34,231 nt of DNA from a virus (IMGVR_UViG_3300037141_000051:1-34231); one strand, 5' to 3'. Positions 21,589 to 29,248 are shown, numbered from the stretch's first letter. Notes: a model not told the origin generated them from the sequence alone. Translations and numbers: made by a program.

Positions 21589-22263
21589 TTAGGCCGCGAC
21601 TTGGCGGCGGTTGTAGTTCCACTCAGCGGCGACCCAAGGAGTCTCGCAGTCATGGGGTTTCGGTTTTCCGTGAAAGCACACAACTGAATGATCGCCGGGG
21701 CCGCTCTGGCATCCCCACTTGAACGATGCGAACATGCCGGGGAACAAGTCCTGCAGAATGCGATGGGCACCGATCTTGTGGCCCCATTTTCGATGGGCCA
21801 CGACCTCGATAAACGCCTGATCACCGCCGGCTAGGGTCGGCCGATCTTCGGCGCACCACTGCTCCCATACTTCGTTCATCTTGCCGGCTTCCCAGATCAT
21901 GACCCCGGAGCCAAGCCCCTTCGGGCGACCGAAGTCACGCAGCGCGGCAAAATCCGATTTGCAATCGGCAAGTTGTTCGATTGACCCCCTTATTACCGTG
22001 TCAAGATCGAAATACAGAACGCGGTCGCCCTTGTCGAATAGGGCCGGGCTGAACAGATAGAGCTTGTTCCACCAGCCCGAGACATTCTTAGGAAGCGGCT
22101 CGACTTCTACGGAAGGCCATATTTCTTCGGCGCTATCCGTGAAGCAGACCCTTCGATATTCCTGCTTTCCGATATGGCGCTGAACCATTGAGAAAAGCGT
22201 GTTGACGTAATGCGCGCCGAGCCCGCAGTAGTTACCATATTGGACCGTGCATACCGTCAGCAT
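21589..22263 (-). CDS. Glycosyltransferase, GT8-like, 224 aa
   Basis: The sequence carries the GT-A pattern: CTVQYGNYCGLGAHYVNTLF at the start, then GDRVLYFDLDTVIRGSIEQL, whose D-x-D (DLDT) binds the metal and sugar nucleotide. GLGSGVMIWEAGKMNEVWEQ and GGDQAFIEVVAH follow, and a late CFHGKPKPHD gives the final H-x-x-G-x-x-K-like segment of GT8 enzymes. It should add a sugar to a protein or glycan acceptor. The start overlaps the methyltransferase gene by seven bases, so both are in one transcript. The acceptor is unknown; a virion protein is plausible. Confidence 0.82.
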   Translation of the reverse strand: MLTVCTVQYGNYCGLGAHYVNTLFSMVQRHIGKQEYRRVCFTDSAEEIWPSVEVEPLPKNVSGWWNKLYLFSPALFDKGDRVLYFDLDTVIRGSIEQLADCKSDFAALRDFGRPKGLGSGVMIWEAGKMNEVWEQWCAEDRPTLAGGDQAFIEVVAHRKWGHKIGAHRILQDLFPGMFASFKWGCQSGPGDHSVVCFHGKPKPHDCETPWVAAEWNYNRRQVAA

Positions 22264-23477
22264 ATTTCAAGCCTCGGCATCGGGAATATGAACTTCACGC
22301 CCCGCTCGCGTAGCGCAGCCTCTCGCTCCAAGAGCTGATCGCGGAAGTGCCACGGCAGAACCAGAAACGCATCCGGCGGATTGGCCCGCGCCTCGTCCTC
22401 GGAGATGATCGGGATACCGGAACCAGGAAGCCTGCGACCGACCTTCGACGGATTGCGGTCAACCGCCGCCTGAATATGATCCTTGCCAAGACCGCACGCC
22501 TGCAACAGCGTGTTGCCCTTGGTCGAAGCTCCGAGCACATAGACGCGCTTGCCTTTGAAATCTCGCTGAATACAGTGCCGGATTTCCTTAGCTTGGAGTT
22601 CCATTTCCCGCTGGAACATCGAGAAATCGAAGCCGGCCTCCTTGGCGATGATGTCCTGGGCTGAAAGATCGCGGCCTTGGCGCCACAGCCAGACCTGCAT
22701 CGAGCCGCCGTTGATCTCGTTGAACCGCACCCGCCCGATGGTCAGACCGGCTTTATCGGCAATCCACTTGATCTGCTTCAAGCCCAGATAAGTCACATGC
22801 TCGTGGCAGATGCCGTCCCAGGCGCCATCAATGAGCGCCCCGACATAGCCAACCTCAAGGCACCAGATGCCAGTGGGGGAAAGAACCGCCGCGACATCTT
22901 TCGCAAATCCGACCGGATCATCCAAGTCGTAGAACATCGCAATGGATGTGACAGTATCAGCCTGTGGTACGCCGAGCGCGTGATATTTTCGTGCGCTAAA
23001 ATAATCCCGCTGGATCAGAGCGCCTTCAACCTTTTCCCCGATCGGGTCAAATCCGACCTTCTGGACGCCATACCGCTCCCATGCCTTGAGCAGCGTCCCG
23101 TCATTACAGCCGATGTCGAGAACCGTCCTGTTCTGCTTACCGAGCGCCATTCGGTCCACAATCGACCGCAGATGCCGCGCCATTGTTTCGTTGGTGCCGG
23201 ATGCGTAGCCGTATCCTACGCGCCACATCTCGCCGCCGTTGACCGATTGGCCCAACTGGACAAGATCGCACTTTGGGCACCGACACAGCGTTAGCGGTAT
23301 TTTCGGCAAGTCCTCTTCATGCGGATAATAGAACCGTGACGCCAGAGCATGTTCGCCAAAATCAGCAACCGTCCTCAACAGGCTATCGCAGATGCGACAT
23401 CGATCGACCGGACGATAAAGCGAAGACGCTCTAGTAGCTCTCCAGTTTCCGGTGCGGCTGTCCAGCTCTTGAAGCAT
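22257..23477 (-). CDS. SAM-dependent sugar C-methyltransferase-like protein, 406 aa
   Basis: Three parts are visible. The N-terminal zinc-binding part has CRICDSLL and CRCPKCDLVQLG (two CxxC pairs). The central Rossmann domain has VLDIGCNDGTLLKAWERYGV (SAM-binding motif I) and DTVTSIAMFYDLDD. The C-terminal domain has RVYVLGASTKGNTLLQACGL and a late LVLPWHF. This is the architecture of the TylCIII/NovU family, which methylates carbon atoms of nucleotide-linked deoxysugars. The GICHEHVTYL segment matches the family's active site. The 5' end overlaps the upstream glycosyltransferase by about 100 bases, with no later good start. Confidence 0.88.
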   Translation of the reverse strand: MLQELDSRTGNWRATRASSLYRPVDRCRICDSLLRTVADFGEHALASRFYYPHEEDLPKIPLTLCRCPKCDLVQLGQSVNGGEMWRVGYGYASGTNETMARHLRSIVDRMALGKQNRTVLDIGCNDGTLLKAWERYGVQKVGFDPIGEKVEGALIQRDYFSARKYHALGVPQADTVTSIAMFYDLDDPVGFAKDVAAVLSPTGIWCLEVGYVGALIDGAWDGICHEHVTYLGLKQIKWIADKAGLTIGRVRFNEINGGSMQVWLWRQGRDLSAQDIIAKEAGFDFSMFQREMELQAKEIRHCIQRDFKGKRVYVLGASTKGNTLLQACGLGKDHIQAAVDRNPSKVGRRLPGSGIPIISEDEARANPPDAFLVLPWHFRDQLLEREAALRERGVKFIFPMPRLEIC

Positions 23478-24058
23478 CGTGCGTCGGCTCCATTGTCAAC
23501 CCGACGATACACATCGTCAAAGGGCGATTTTCCAGTACTGAAATGCAGATGCTCGAGCACGACATCGCCGCGATATTTGGCGCATTTGAGCACGCGCCCG
23601 ATGTGCTCAAGCGTCGTGTCGGTGTATAGATGCGTAATCTCGGGGAGCGCCCACCAGCCCATTTCGCGCAGCACATCGCCGGCCGTCACCGGATGCGAAA
23701 TGCGCTTATCGCCCCAGATGCAATCTTCCGGGTATGACATGCCGTATTTTAGCGCGGATTTCTCTAGCTCTTGGTCCCAGCAGGGCGTGCGCGGTATCGT
23801 GTCGTCGCCTATCTGCAGGTAGCTGGCGTGATTTGGTTCGGCTGCGAACAGTTCCCGCATTGCGGCACCTGCCCGCGCCCGCTCACCTATCACCAGCCGC
23901 CAACGCATCGGCAACTTGATTTGGCGGTACTGATCCAACATGGGATCGTTTTCATCGCATCTCACCCATACAAATGCCGTCGCATGGGTCATGGCGCAAT
24001 GGTCAACGAGCCGCTGCAACGATTTTGGCCGTTCCCTGGTCGGAACGCAAACGATCAT
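23375..24058 (-). CDS. Glycosyltransferase-like protein (GT2-type fold), 227 aa
   Basis: The start is ATG 24058, in an ATGA overlap with the DUF115-type gene. The opening MIVCVPTRERPKSLQRLVDH is a nucleotide-sugar-binding strand and helix typical of GT-A enzymes. YLQIGDDTIPRTPCWDQELE has a D-D metal motif. The WGDKRISHPVTAGDVLREMG part and the tail GDVVLEHLHFSTGKSPFDDV match a family of short phage glycosyltransferases. It probably acts together with its neighbours. Its last 34 codons overlap the methyltransferase start, an unusually long overlap that is kept open in both frames. Confidence 0.75.
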   Translation of the reverse strand: MIVCVPTRERPKSLQRLVDHCAMTHATAFVWVRCDENDPMLDQYRQIKLPMRWRLVIGERARAGAAMRELFAAEPNHASYLQIGDDTIPRTPCWDQELEKSALKYGMSYPEDCIWGDKRISHPVTAGDVLREMGWWALPEITHLYTDTTLEHIGRVLKCAKYRGDVVLEHLHFSTGKSPFDDVYRRVDNGADARCFKSWTAAPETGELLERLRFIVRSIDVASAIAC

Positions 24059-24885
24059 GCGGCCTCTGCCTGCGCCAGCAAATTCATCTGCCGGGCAACC
24101 TCTGGGATAAGCCCGTCGCCGTGAATGTGGATGTTCATGCCTTCCAACGCCAAGCCATGCGCGATATGCTGGAAATCGTCGGCCTGGCGGATCATCCATG
24201 CGGTCGAGACAAATGCCCGTCCCCCGCAGATAACCTCCCGGATCACGTCACCCGCATTCTCGAATTGGTCATAGGAATGGGCATCGCCATCCCGGTAGCT
24301 GGAGTCGTACCCATACAGGTGGAGCTCACGATAGCCGAGCACGTGAACGAGGCGCATCGCCCGCATTCCAGTGGTCGTGGAGCCCCCTATCATCACGGTT
24401 CCGCGCGGGTCGTTGAAGTCCACCCCAAGCGGCGGATGCCATGCTATGATCTTGTTGTCCTTACCCGCCTCGAATACGGACGGATCGCATTGCGTCGCCA
24501 GAAACAGCGTCACACTCTTATGCAGCCCGTCCAGAAACCTTGCATTGTGCGCCCGCGCATCCAATAGGATCAGCGCATCCGGCACGATGCCGTTCCGTTG
24601 CAGCCACAGCGCCGAGCCGTTGATGCAAAACACATGATTGCCGGCATTCTTGTGGGCGCGGATTTCCTCGATCAAGTCCTCGCCAGATGGCCCCCCGCCC
24701 ACGATAAGGCACGGCTGCGGATGAGGAACGGCCGGCTGAATGAGCGCATAGCCTTTGTCGATTGCCGACTGCACATTGGCGGCCAGCACTTCCATCTGGA
24801 CGTTGCATTCCAGCGGCAACTGCGCCGCGATAGCGGAGGAGGGGAAATCCCCCTCCTCCTTTGTTGTTGGGACAACGGGGTCCAT
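24055..24885 (-). CDS. DUF115 / Maf-like glycosyltransferase-type protein, 276 aa
   Basis: PCLIVGGGPSGEDLIEEIRA is the glycine-rich nucleotide-binding loop of the DUF115 (6-hydroxymethylpterin pyrophosphokinase-like/Maf) fold. NHVFCINGSALWLQRNGIVP, PDALILLDARAHNARFLDGL and GGSTTTGMRAMRLVHVLGYR follow in family order, then HLYGYDSS. Members of this group transfer nonulosonic-type sugars to proteins, as flagellin Maf proteins do, though several are unassigned. ATG 24885 lies two bases after the stop of the decoration-like gene. Codons about 9-17 coincide with a strong hairpin, and a later start is possible. It opens the four-gene glycan cassette. Confidence 0.75.
   Translation of the reverse strand: MDPVVPTTKEEGDFPSSAIAAQLPLECNVQMEVLAANVQSAIDKGYALIQPAVPHPQPCLIVGGGPSGEDLIEEIRAHKNAGNHVFCINGSALWLQRNGIVPDALILLDARAHNARFLDGLHKSVTLFLATQCDPSVFEAGKDNKIIAWHPPLGVDFNDPRGTVMIGGSTTTGMRAMRLVHVLGYRELHLYGYDSSYRDGDAHSYDQFENAGDVIREVICGGRAFVSTAWMIRQADDFQHIAHGLALEGMNIHIHGDGLIPEVARQMNLLAQAEAA
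24835..24859 (-). other. 10-bp perfect hairpin at the start of the glycan cassette
   Basis: GGAGGAGGGG (24850-24859 on the - strand) pairs with CCCCTCCTCC (24835-24844) around a 5-base loop. It begins 28 bases after the stop of the abundant virion gene at 24887. It could slow the ribosome or polymerase, protect the upstream mRNA 3' end, or hide an internal ribosome-binding site. No T-run follows. Confidence 0.6.
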
Positions 24886-24886
24886 A

Positions 24887-25396
24887 TTACGTGATGGCGC
24901 CCTGGGCAAAAGGACGCTGGATCAGCGTGTTCACCGTAGACGTACCGGACGCCACGGTAGCGGCGTTGACGGTGTGGGCGTTCACCAACTGCTTGCCGGC
25001 GGAAGCGGTCGAAGACACCGCGCCCGCAGTAGCCGACAGGTAGAGAATGACCGCAGGGTTAACCTTGGTCGCGGTCTTGAGCACCGCAGCCACACCCGCG
25101 ATCTGATACCAGCCATAGTTCTTGGTCGAGGTATTGGCTGACATCGCAACCGCCAAAGGCTGCGCGAGATTGGCAGTATGCGGGCAAAGCGTGGTTGACG
25201 CGCCTACGCCTACCGGGTTGTACGTCACAAGGGAACCGACTTCGGTACTCGCCACGCCGGGGAGATAGATGAACTCTCCACCCCCCAGCACAGGGTCTTG
25301 CCCGCGAATGATCGTCCCGAATGGAACGGCAGTCGCGGTGTCTTTGTTCGTGAACGAAGTCACACCGAGTCGGCTCTCGGTCGGAATATAAACCAT
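24887..25396 (-). CDS. Capsid decoration/cement-like protein, 169 aa
   Basis: The gene lies directly downstream of the major capsid gene. The product begins MVYIPTESRLGVTSFTNKDT and is beta-rich: VPFGTIIRGQDPVLGGGEFI, GSLVTYNPVG and VAMSANTSTKNYGWYQIAGV. Small, Gly/Thr/Val-rich proteins in this position, related to the DUF2190-type fold, bind the outside of the capsid and stabilise it. No catalytic site is seen. Such an abundant surface protein would be one reasonable acceptor for the glycosyltransferases encoded downstream, which is speculation. Confidence 0.7.
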   Translation of the reverse strand: MVYIPTESRLGVTSFTNKDTATAVPFGTIIRGQDPVLGGGEFIYLPGVASTEVGSLVTYNPVGVGASTTLCPHTANLAQPLAVAMSANTSTKNYGWYQIAGVAAVLKTATKVNPAVILYLSATAGAVSSTASAGKQLVNAHTVNAATVASGTSTVNTLIQRPFAQGAIT

Positions 25397-25424
25397 GTTG
25401 ATCGTCCTTTCTGACCGTTGGCCG

Positions 25425-27979
25425 TTACGCGGAAACTATGGCTTGGAGGAAGCGGTTGCTCATCGTCATGTTGCCAGCCCAAGCAACCAGCTTGACCATG
25501 GCATCCTGATTCACGCTGAACCGATCCGGGTCCAGCGGGACCATGTCCCTGTCCTTGTGAGGGCGCAGGAAAATGTAGTCCGTGTTGAGCATGAACATGG
25601 ACGAAGCCGGCGCACCGCTGCCGCTCGACCACGAAAGCCCACCACCAAACGGAGGCGCACCGTTACCGTTCGTCGTGCCCTGGAAGCCGCCGTCATACAC
25701 GACATCGGCATCCATGAACTTGAGCGAGGCGAAACCCGCCATGCCCGAGCGGTCATCCGAAATGCGCTGGATGGCCTGCAACGACTCCCAGTAGTAACGG
25801 AAGTAGGTATTGTCCGCGATGATCACATCAGGACGATCGGCCTGTCTCGCTACCGAGAGCCAAGCGCGGTTCATCATGGTCTGCATCGTGGCAGCACCGG
25901 GGGTCAACCCGGCCGACGCGAAGCTGTTGACAGAGTTCTGCCAAAAACCCCACACGCCCGAATCGATGCCGCCGACAACGCCAGAGTTGTTGGTCGTGCT
26001 CACCAGAAGCTGCAGACCACCGATCTGCTTGCCGCCTGATGCCGATCCAGTGCTGTAACAGTCGGTAGAGATGTTGTTCTGCATCGTGCGCTCGGCATTG
26101 CCGATGCGCGACTCGAGCAGATCAATCATCTTCTCCTTGCCCAGACTATTCTTTACGTTGGCTCTTTATCCAACGCTTTCCATACGTCACCGCATGGCTT
26201 GGACTATCTCATCACTCGTGCGAGTGTCGGGCGCTCGTGGGCCGATTATTGTTGGAACTCACGGCCTAGTCTCTACGCCTTCCGCGCAACCTATGTCCTG
26301 CGCGGCTTGGCACGGTATTGTCTGGATCGCTCCAGATGTTCACCGTTTCACCCGATTTGAAAACTCCCAGCATTTAAGAGTTTTGCAGCATCTCGAGGCC
26401 CGAGATAGAGACCGCAGCAGCGGCCTGGGCGATCGAAAACTGCGCAGCGGTAAAGACATCTGAAGGCGCTATATTCAAAATGTCATAACCGCTGTAACGC
26501 ATATACGTGCCGTTCTCCAGAGGCACCCCTCAGGCTTTCGCAAGAGGCCGGACTATATCTTCACCCGTGGTCACGGGTGCGGTACGTAAAGTCTCTGAGC
26601 CAACCATATGTTCAAGGTAGCGATCGAGTTTGGCCTGTTTTCGACTGGCGTAAAAGAACATCCCTGCATCATGATAGCTGCGGATGTTTGGACACACGCA
26701 ATATGTGTCACGGTAGCCAGCCTTTACCTGCGTGGAAATCTTACCGACCTTGACGCCTACGCTTTGCATGATTGAGGCAAAGCCCTGGACTAGATTTAGC
26801 TTCCCGTTGGTGAAGCCGATCATCCAGCGTTTGATGTGATAGCGCTTGTCGGTGTTATCGACGAACTCCGCTGAGTAACCATCGGTGTCCATCAATCCAC
26901 GGCAGAACTCTAGCTTCGTTTCCTTCGATGCCGAAAAGTAATATGCCGGGATTTCCTGCCGCATCGCGGTATTGACCGAAAAGAAATCGAAAATCTCTCT
27001 ACGGTGTGCCGTGAACACGTAGTGAGGCTTCCCTGAAGGGAGAATCCTCGTCTGCATATTATATTTCTTGCCGAAGACTTGCTCGATTTGCGTCCGGGCT
27101 CTCTCAACCGGCTCTAGATCAGAGCAAACGAAGACAACATCGTTGTGGTAGTAGGTTTTCCCGTTCCTAGCTGACACGAATGGGCCTGAATACAGACACC
27201 CATCACCGAGAAAGAACCCTACCGCGTAGGCCAACTCATCGAACATGTGATTTTCGCTGCTGATTGCCCAATATTTTGCACTTTACCACTTTGGGGGCAA
27301 AATCTCTAAGGGATTTCCAGCATATTGTACCGTATCAACAGAGGATTTCGCCTCTGCGCTCCAGAAGGCTTATGCAGCCCTAGAGTATTCCATCTCTTGG
27401 ACGATGGCTTGACCGCCATCGAACGGCTTGACTTTGCCCTTCTGCGACAGGCGCCGCAGGAGAGCGTTGTTTTTGGTCGCTTATGTTATCGCGAGGGCTC
27501 TTTATCCCTCGCTTCTAACGGTTGCCCGTTAGGCCGGACTATCTCATGTGCTTTCTCAACGAGAGCATTTGCGGCTCGATCAAGCGCGCGACGGATGACA
27601 GGCTTCATAAGCTGTTCGCGTCGTGCAGCTCCACGAAACGCATTCGCCAATTCTGGCGACATAGCTCCTGCTGGGATACGCACCCGGGGGCTCGTGGGCG
27701 AATTATTGTTGGGACTCATCGCCTAGTCTCTACACCTTCCGTCGAACCTTTGCCCTCGACGGCTTGGCACGGTATTGTCTCGCTGTTTATGGCACGCACC
27801 GACCGCAGCAGTTTCTCAATCCTGCGATATAGTGCGTTTTCCTGTATAATCAACGAGAGTTTCACCGTTTCACCCGGTTTTGCAACGTCTGCCAGTTAAA
27901 CGTTGTCCGCCAGCTTTCGCGAGCGGTTGTAGAGCGTTGTGGTCGTAATTTCCGACCAATTGGTATTGGGTACGGACAC
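25425..27979 (-). CDS. Major capsid protein, four exons split by three group I introns (344 aa)
   Basis: Exon 1 is 27899-27979, exon 2 27382-27477, exon 3 26377-26517 and exon 4 25425-26141. All junctions fall between codons. Joined, they give one frame: exon 1 ends in KLADNV, exon 2 starts TKNNALLRRLSQ and ends IVQEMEYS, exon 3 reads ENGTYMRYSGYDILNIAPSD and ends GLEMLQNS, and exon 4 starts GKEKMIDLLESRIGN. This continuous order is the known pattern of a podovirus major capsid family (probable HK97 fold). Exon 4 holds SVARQADRPDVIIADNTYFR and FASLKFMDADVVYDGGF. The start is GTG 27979 with AAAGGA upstream. Gene order, between scaffold and decoration-like protein, agrees. Unspliced RNA would stop right after each exon. 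Confidence 0.92.
26142..26376 (-). other. Group I intron 3 in the major capsid gene (235 nt, minimal)
   Basis: Exon 3 ends ...CAAAACTCT. The guide GGAGTTTT pairs eight bases with AAAACTCT, with the terminal U opposite G. UGCU just upstream can pair with the exon 4 start GGCA (P10). P5 is TCTGGA-GCGA-TCCAGA (26321-26336), P6 arms CCGCGCA/TGCGCGG are at 26282-26305, P7 is GTAGAGACTAGGC (26264-26276) with GATGAGATAGTCC (26201-26213), P9 is at 26156-26175, and the intron ends in G. It has no ORF. The core is closely similar to intron 1. Confidence 0.92.
26518..27381 (-). other. Group I intron 2 in the major capsid gene (864 nt, endonuclease-bearing)
   Basis: Exon 2 ends ...TACTCT and the intron guide GGAG pairs with CUCU, with U opposite G. 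P4-P6 sequence is seen in AATATGCTGGAAATCCC and GGCAATCAGCAGC. P3 uses CGGTAC with GTACCG. P7 is CAGAGACTTTACG (26585-26597) with AAGATATAGTCC (26550-26561). P8 is the 8-bp hairpin at 26562-26579. The preferred 3' splice is before GAG (26517), since UUCU in the guide region can pair with AGAA of the exon (P10) and EYS-ENGTY matches the family. A G-ending alternative lies six bases earlier. Confidence 0.88.
26530..27246 (-). CDS. LAGLIDADG homing endonuclease encoded in intron 2 (238 aa)
   Basis: Two LAGLIDADG helices are present: LAYAVGFFLGDGCLY (residues 5-19) and FCRGLMDTDGYSAE (114-127). Each ends in the metal-binding acidic residue, so this is a single-chain, two-motif enzyme of normal length. 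Between and after them lie strand segments such as RILPSGKPHYVFTAHRREIF and RWMIGFTNGKLNLVQGF. Such enzymes cut intron-less alleles of the host gene so that the intron is copied in during repair. The ORF starts at ATG 27246, just after the P4-P6 elements. Its last 24 codons double as P7, P3 and P8 of the ribozyme. Both motifs look intact, so activity is plausible. Confidence 0.92.
   Translation of the reverse strand: MFDELAYAVGFFLGDGCLYSGPFVSARNGKTYYHNDVVFVCSDLEPVERARTQIEQVFGKKYNMQTRILPSGKPHYVFTAHRREIFDFFSVNTAMRQEIPAYYFSASKETKLEFCRGLMDTDGYSAEFVDNTDKRYHIKRWMIGFTNGKLNLVQGFASIMQSVGVKVGKISTQVKAGYRDTYCVCPNIRSYHDAGMFFYASRKQAKLDRYLEHMVGSETLRTAPVTTGEDIVRPLAKA
27478..27898 (-). other. Group I intron 1 in the major capsid gene (421 nt)
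   Basis: The 5' splice follows ...GACAACGTT. The guide sequence GACGTTG inside the intron pairs with CAACGTT and places a G opposite the terminal U, the hallmark of P1. P7 is formed by GTAGAGACTAGGC (27721-27733) and CATGAGATAGTCC (27536-27548). P6 arms CCGTCGA/TCGACGG lie at 27739-27762. P9 is a 7-bp hairpin at 27491-27512. The intron ends in G before ACC. Extra sequence sits in P5 (about 60 nt) and between the P7 strands. Confidence 0.9.
27486..27719 (-). CDS. Small ORF inside intron 1, 77 codons (doubtful)
   Basis: The ATG lies immediately after the P7 5' strand and the frame reads through the inserted P8-region sequence and the P7 3' strand. The middle is an Arg/Ala-rich helix (LANAFRGAARREQLMKPVIR, ALDRAANALVEKA) and the end, EIVRPNGQPLEARDKEPSR, is simply translated ribozyme core. 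No LAGLIDADG, HNH or GIY-YIG motif is visible and no good ribosome-binding site precedes it. It may be a decayed endonuclease ORF, a maturase-like helper, or chance. Confidence 0.25.
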   Translation of the reverse strand: MSPNNNSPTSPRVRIPAGAMSPELANAFRGAARREQLMKPVIRRALDRAANALVEKAHEIVRPNGQPLEARDKEPSR

Positions 27980-28015
27980 GGATTATCCTTTCATGTCCGA
28001 GTGAATGGGATTGCG

Positions 28016-29248
28016 TTAGGCGGCGTCGTCTGCCGCTTCCAGCAATTGCTCGCGCAACGATAGCTCGCTCCCTCGGCGTCCACTTGGGGCCTGGCCTGCG
28101 CCTGGGGCTCCTGTGACACTTGCGGATGCTTTCTTCGCTGCTGCCGTTTTGGCTCTGGCCTCGTCGGTGCGCTTTTTTTCCGCTGCCTGCGTTTCCGCAG
28201 TGCGTACTTTTTCGCGCGTCGAGGGGTTTGCCCATACGGCGCTTTCATAGAGTTTGTCCAACGGGGGGACGGGCTGCTTCATCGCAAGGTGAGCATTTGC
28301 GAGGGCCGTCATATCGGCCTCGACATCCTCAAAATGCGGGTGGAGCGGATTTCCATCCTTGTCGGACGCACTCTTGAAGGTTTCAATCTCCGTCATCACG
28401 CGGGATTCTAAATCGCGGATGCGGGCCTGCGCCTCTTGGGCGCGGCGTAGGTCTTCGTTTGCGGTGAACTGTTCGACCCTGTTAAGGCGATCAAGCAGTT
28501 CGGGCGGCAGTTGCGCCTGTACGTGTTCGGCGGCGGGCGGTTGGCCGTCTGCGGCAGGCACCTGCGTTGCCTTGATACCAAGCGCGGCGGCGATCTTATC
28601 GACCGGGATATTGTAGCCCTTGACCAGACCTTGAACAATTCGGACGGCGTTGTCTGGCCCGGCGGCGAGCTCGCTTTCAACCTTGCCCCAACTCTCGATC
28701 AGCGTGCGCGGGGTGAAGCCCTTGGCCCGCATTACGTCCTTGTGCGGGGCGAAGAAAGCGTCAACCGGCTCATATTCCTTTTTCAGATCGGAGATGGCCT
28801 GCGTTTTCTTGGTGTAATCCGCCTCCATGTCCTTGTGGCGGCGGAGCAGAAAATCCTTTGCCGGCTCAGGGAGGGTCTTGAATGTCTCCTTGTCGGGGGC
28901 CTGCCAATTAGCGGGCGGCTCCTTGCCGGATTGAGCTTCCGCCGCCTTATCGTCCTTGGCGGTAGCATCGTCTTTGGCGTCTTTGGCGTCTTTGGCACCC
29001 TTGCGCTCCCGACGAGGCTTCGGCTCATGTTCTTCGCCGCCACCCTCTTCCTGCTCCTTGGCCCATTTCAGCAGGCGATCCTGTTCACTGTCCTTGTCAA
29101 GTCCAGTGTCTTCCTTTGGTGCAGGTTTCGCAGGCTTTACGGGCTCTGGTGCGGGCGTATCATCTTGCGCCGCAATGGCGGAAGCCAACGCAGAACGGAT
29201 ATCATCGGCTGGTTGGCTCTCGCCAGTGCCTTGATCGAGTTCAGTCAT
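28016..29248 (-). CDS. Capsid scaffolding protein, 410 aa
   Basis: This is a highly charged helical protein placed just upstream of the major capsid gene, the usual scaffold position. The first 100 residues are acidic and Pro/Lys-rich, with a KDAKDAKDD repeat (GAKDAKDAKDDATAKDDKAA). The middle contains EPAKDFLLRRHKDMEADYTK and KKEYEPVDAFFAPHKDVMRA, typical of scaffold/assembly proteins of this capsid type. A coiled coil follows at about 255-290 (ANEDLRRAQEAQARIRDLES). The C-terminal helix, SELSLREQLLEAADDAA, would be the coat-binding end. The start overlaps the stop of the sigma-like gene (ATGA). Confidence 0.82.
   Translation of the reverse strand: MTELDQGTGESQPADDIRSALASAIAAQDDTPAPEPVKPAKPAPKEDTGLDKDSEQDRLLKWAKEQEEGGGEEHEPKPRRERKGAKDAKDAKDDATAKDDKAAEAQSGKEPPANWQAPDKETFKTLPEPAKDFLLRRHKDMEADYTKKTQAISDLKKEYEPVDAFFAPHKDVMRAKGFTPRTLIESWGKVESELAAGPDNAVRIVQGLVKGYNIPVDKIAAALGIKATQVPAADGQPPAAEHVQAQLPPELLDRLNRVEQFTANEDLRRAQEAQARIRDLESRVMTEIETFKSASDKDGNPLHPHFEDVEADMTALANAHLAMKQPVPPLDKLYESAVWANPSTREKVRTAETQAAEKKRTDEARAKTAAAKKASASVTGAPGAGQAPSGRRGSELSLREQLLEAADDAA

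Noticed and set aside
26518-26523. 3' splice of intron 2 six bases earlier (before CCT)
   Set aside because: It would add Pro-Leu, which is unlike the family, leave only four bases after P9, and lose the P10 pairing. It is kept only as a minor alternative.
26518-27381. Intron 2 as an intein
   Set aside because: A stop codon follows three codons after the junction and the ORF has its own start. There are no splice-junction Cys/Ser and His-Asn residues.
25425-27979. Capsid gene as a pseudogene broken by frameshifts
   Set aside because: The exon junctions are exact, in phase and flanked by group I intron elements. Random decay would not give these.
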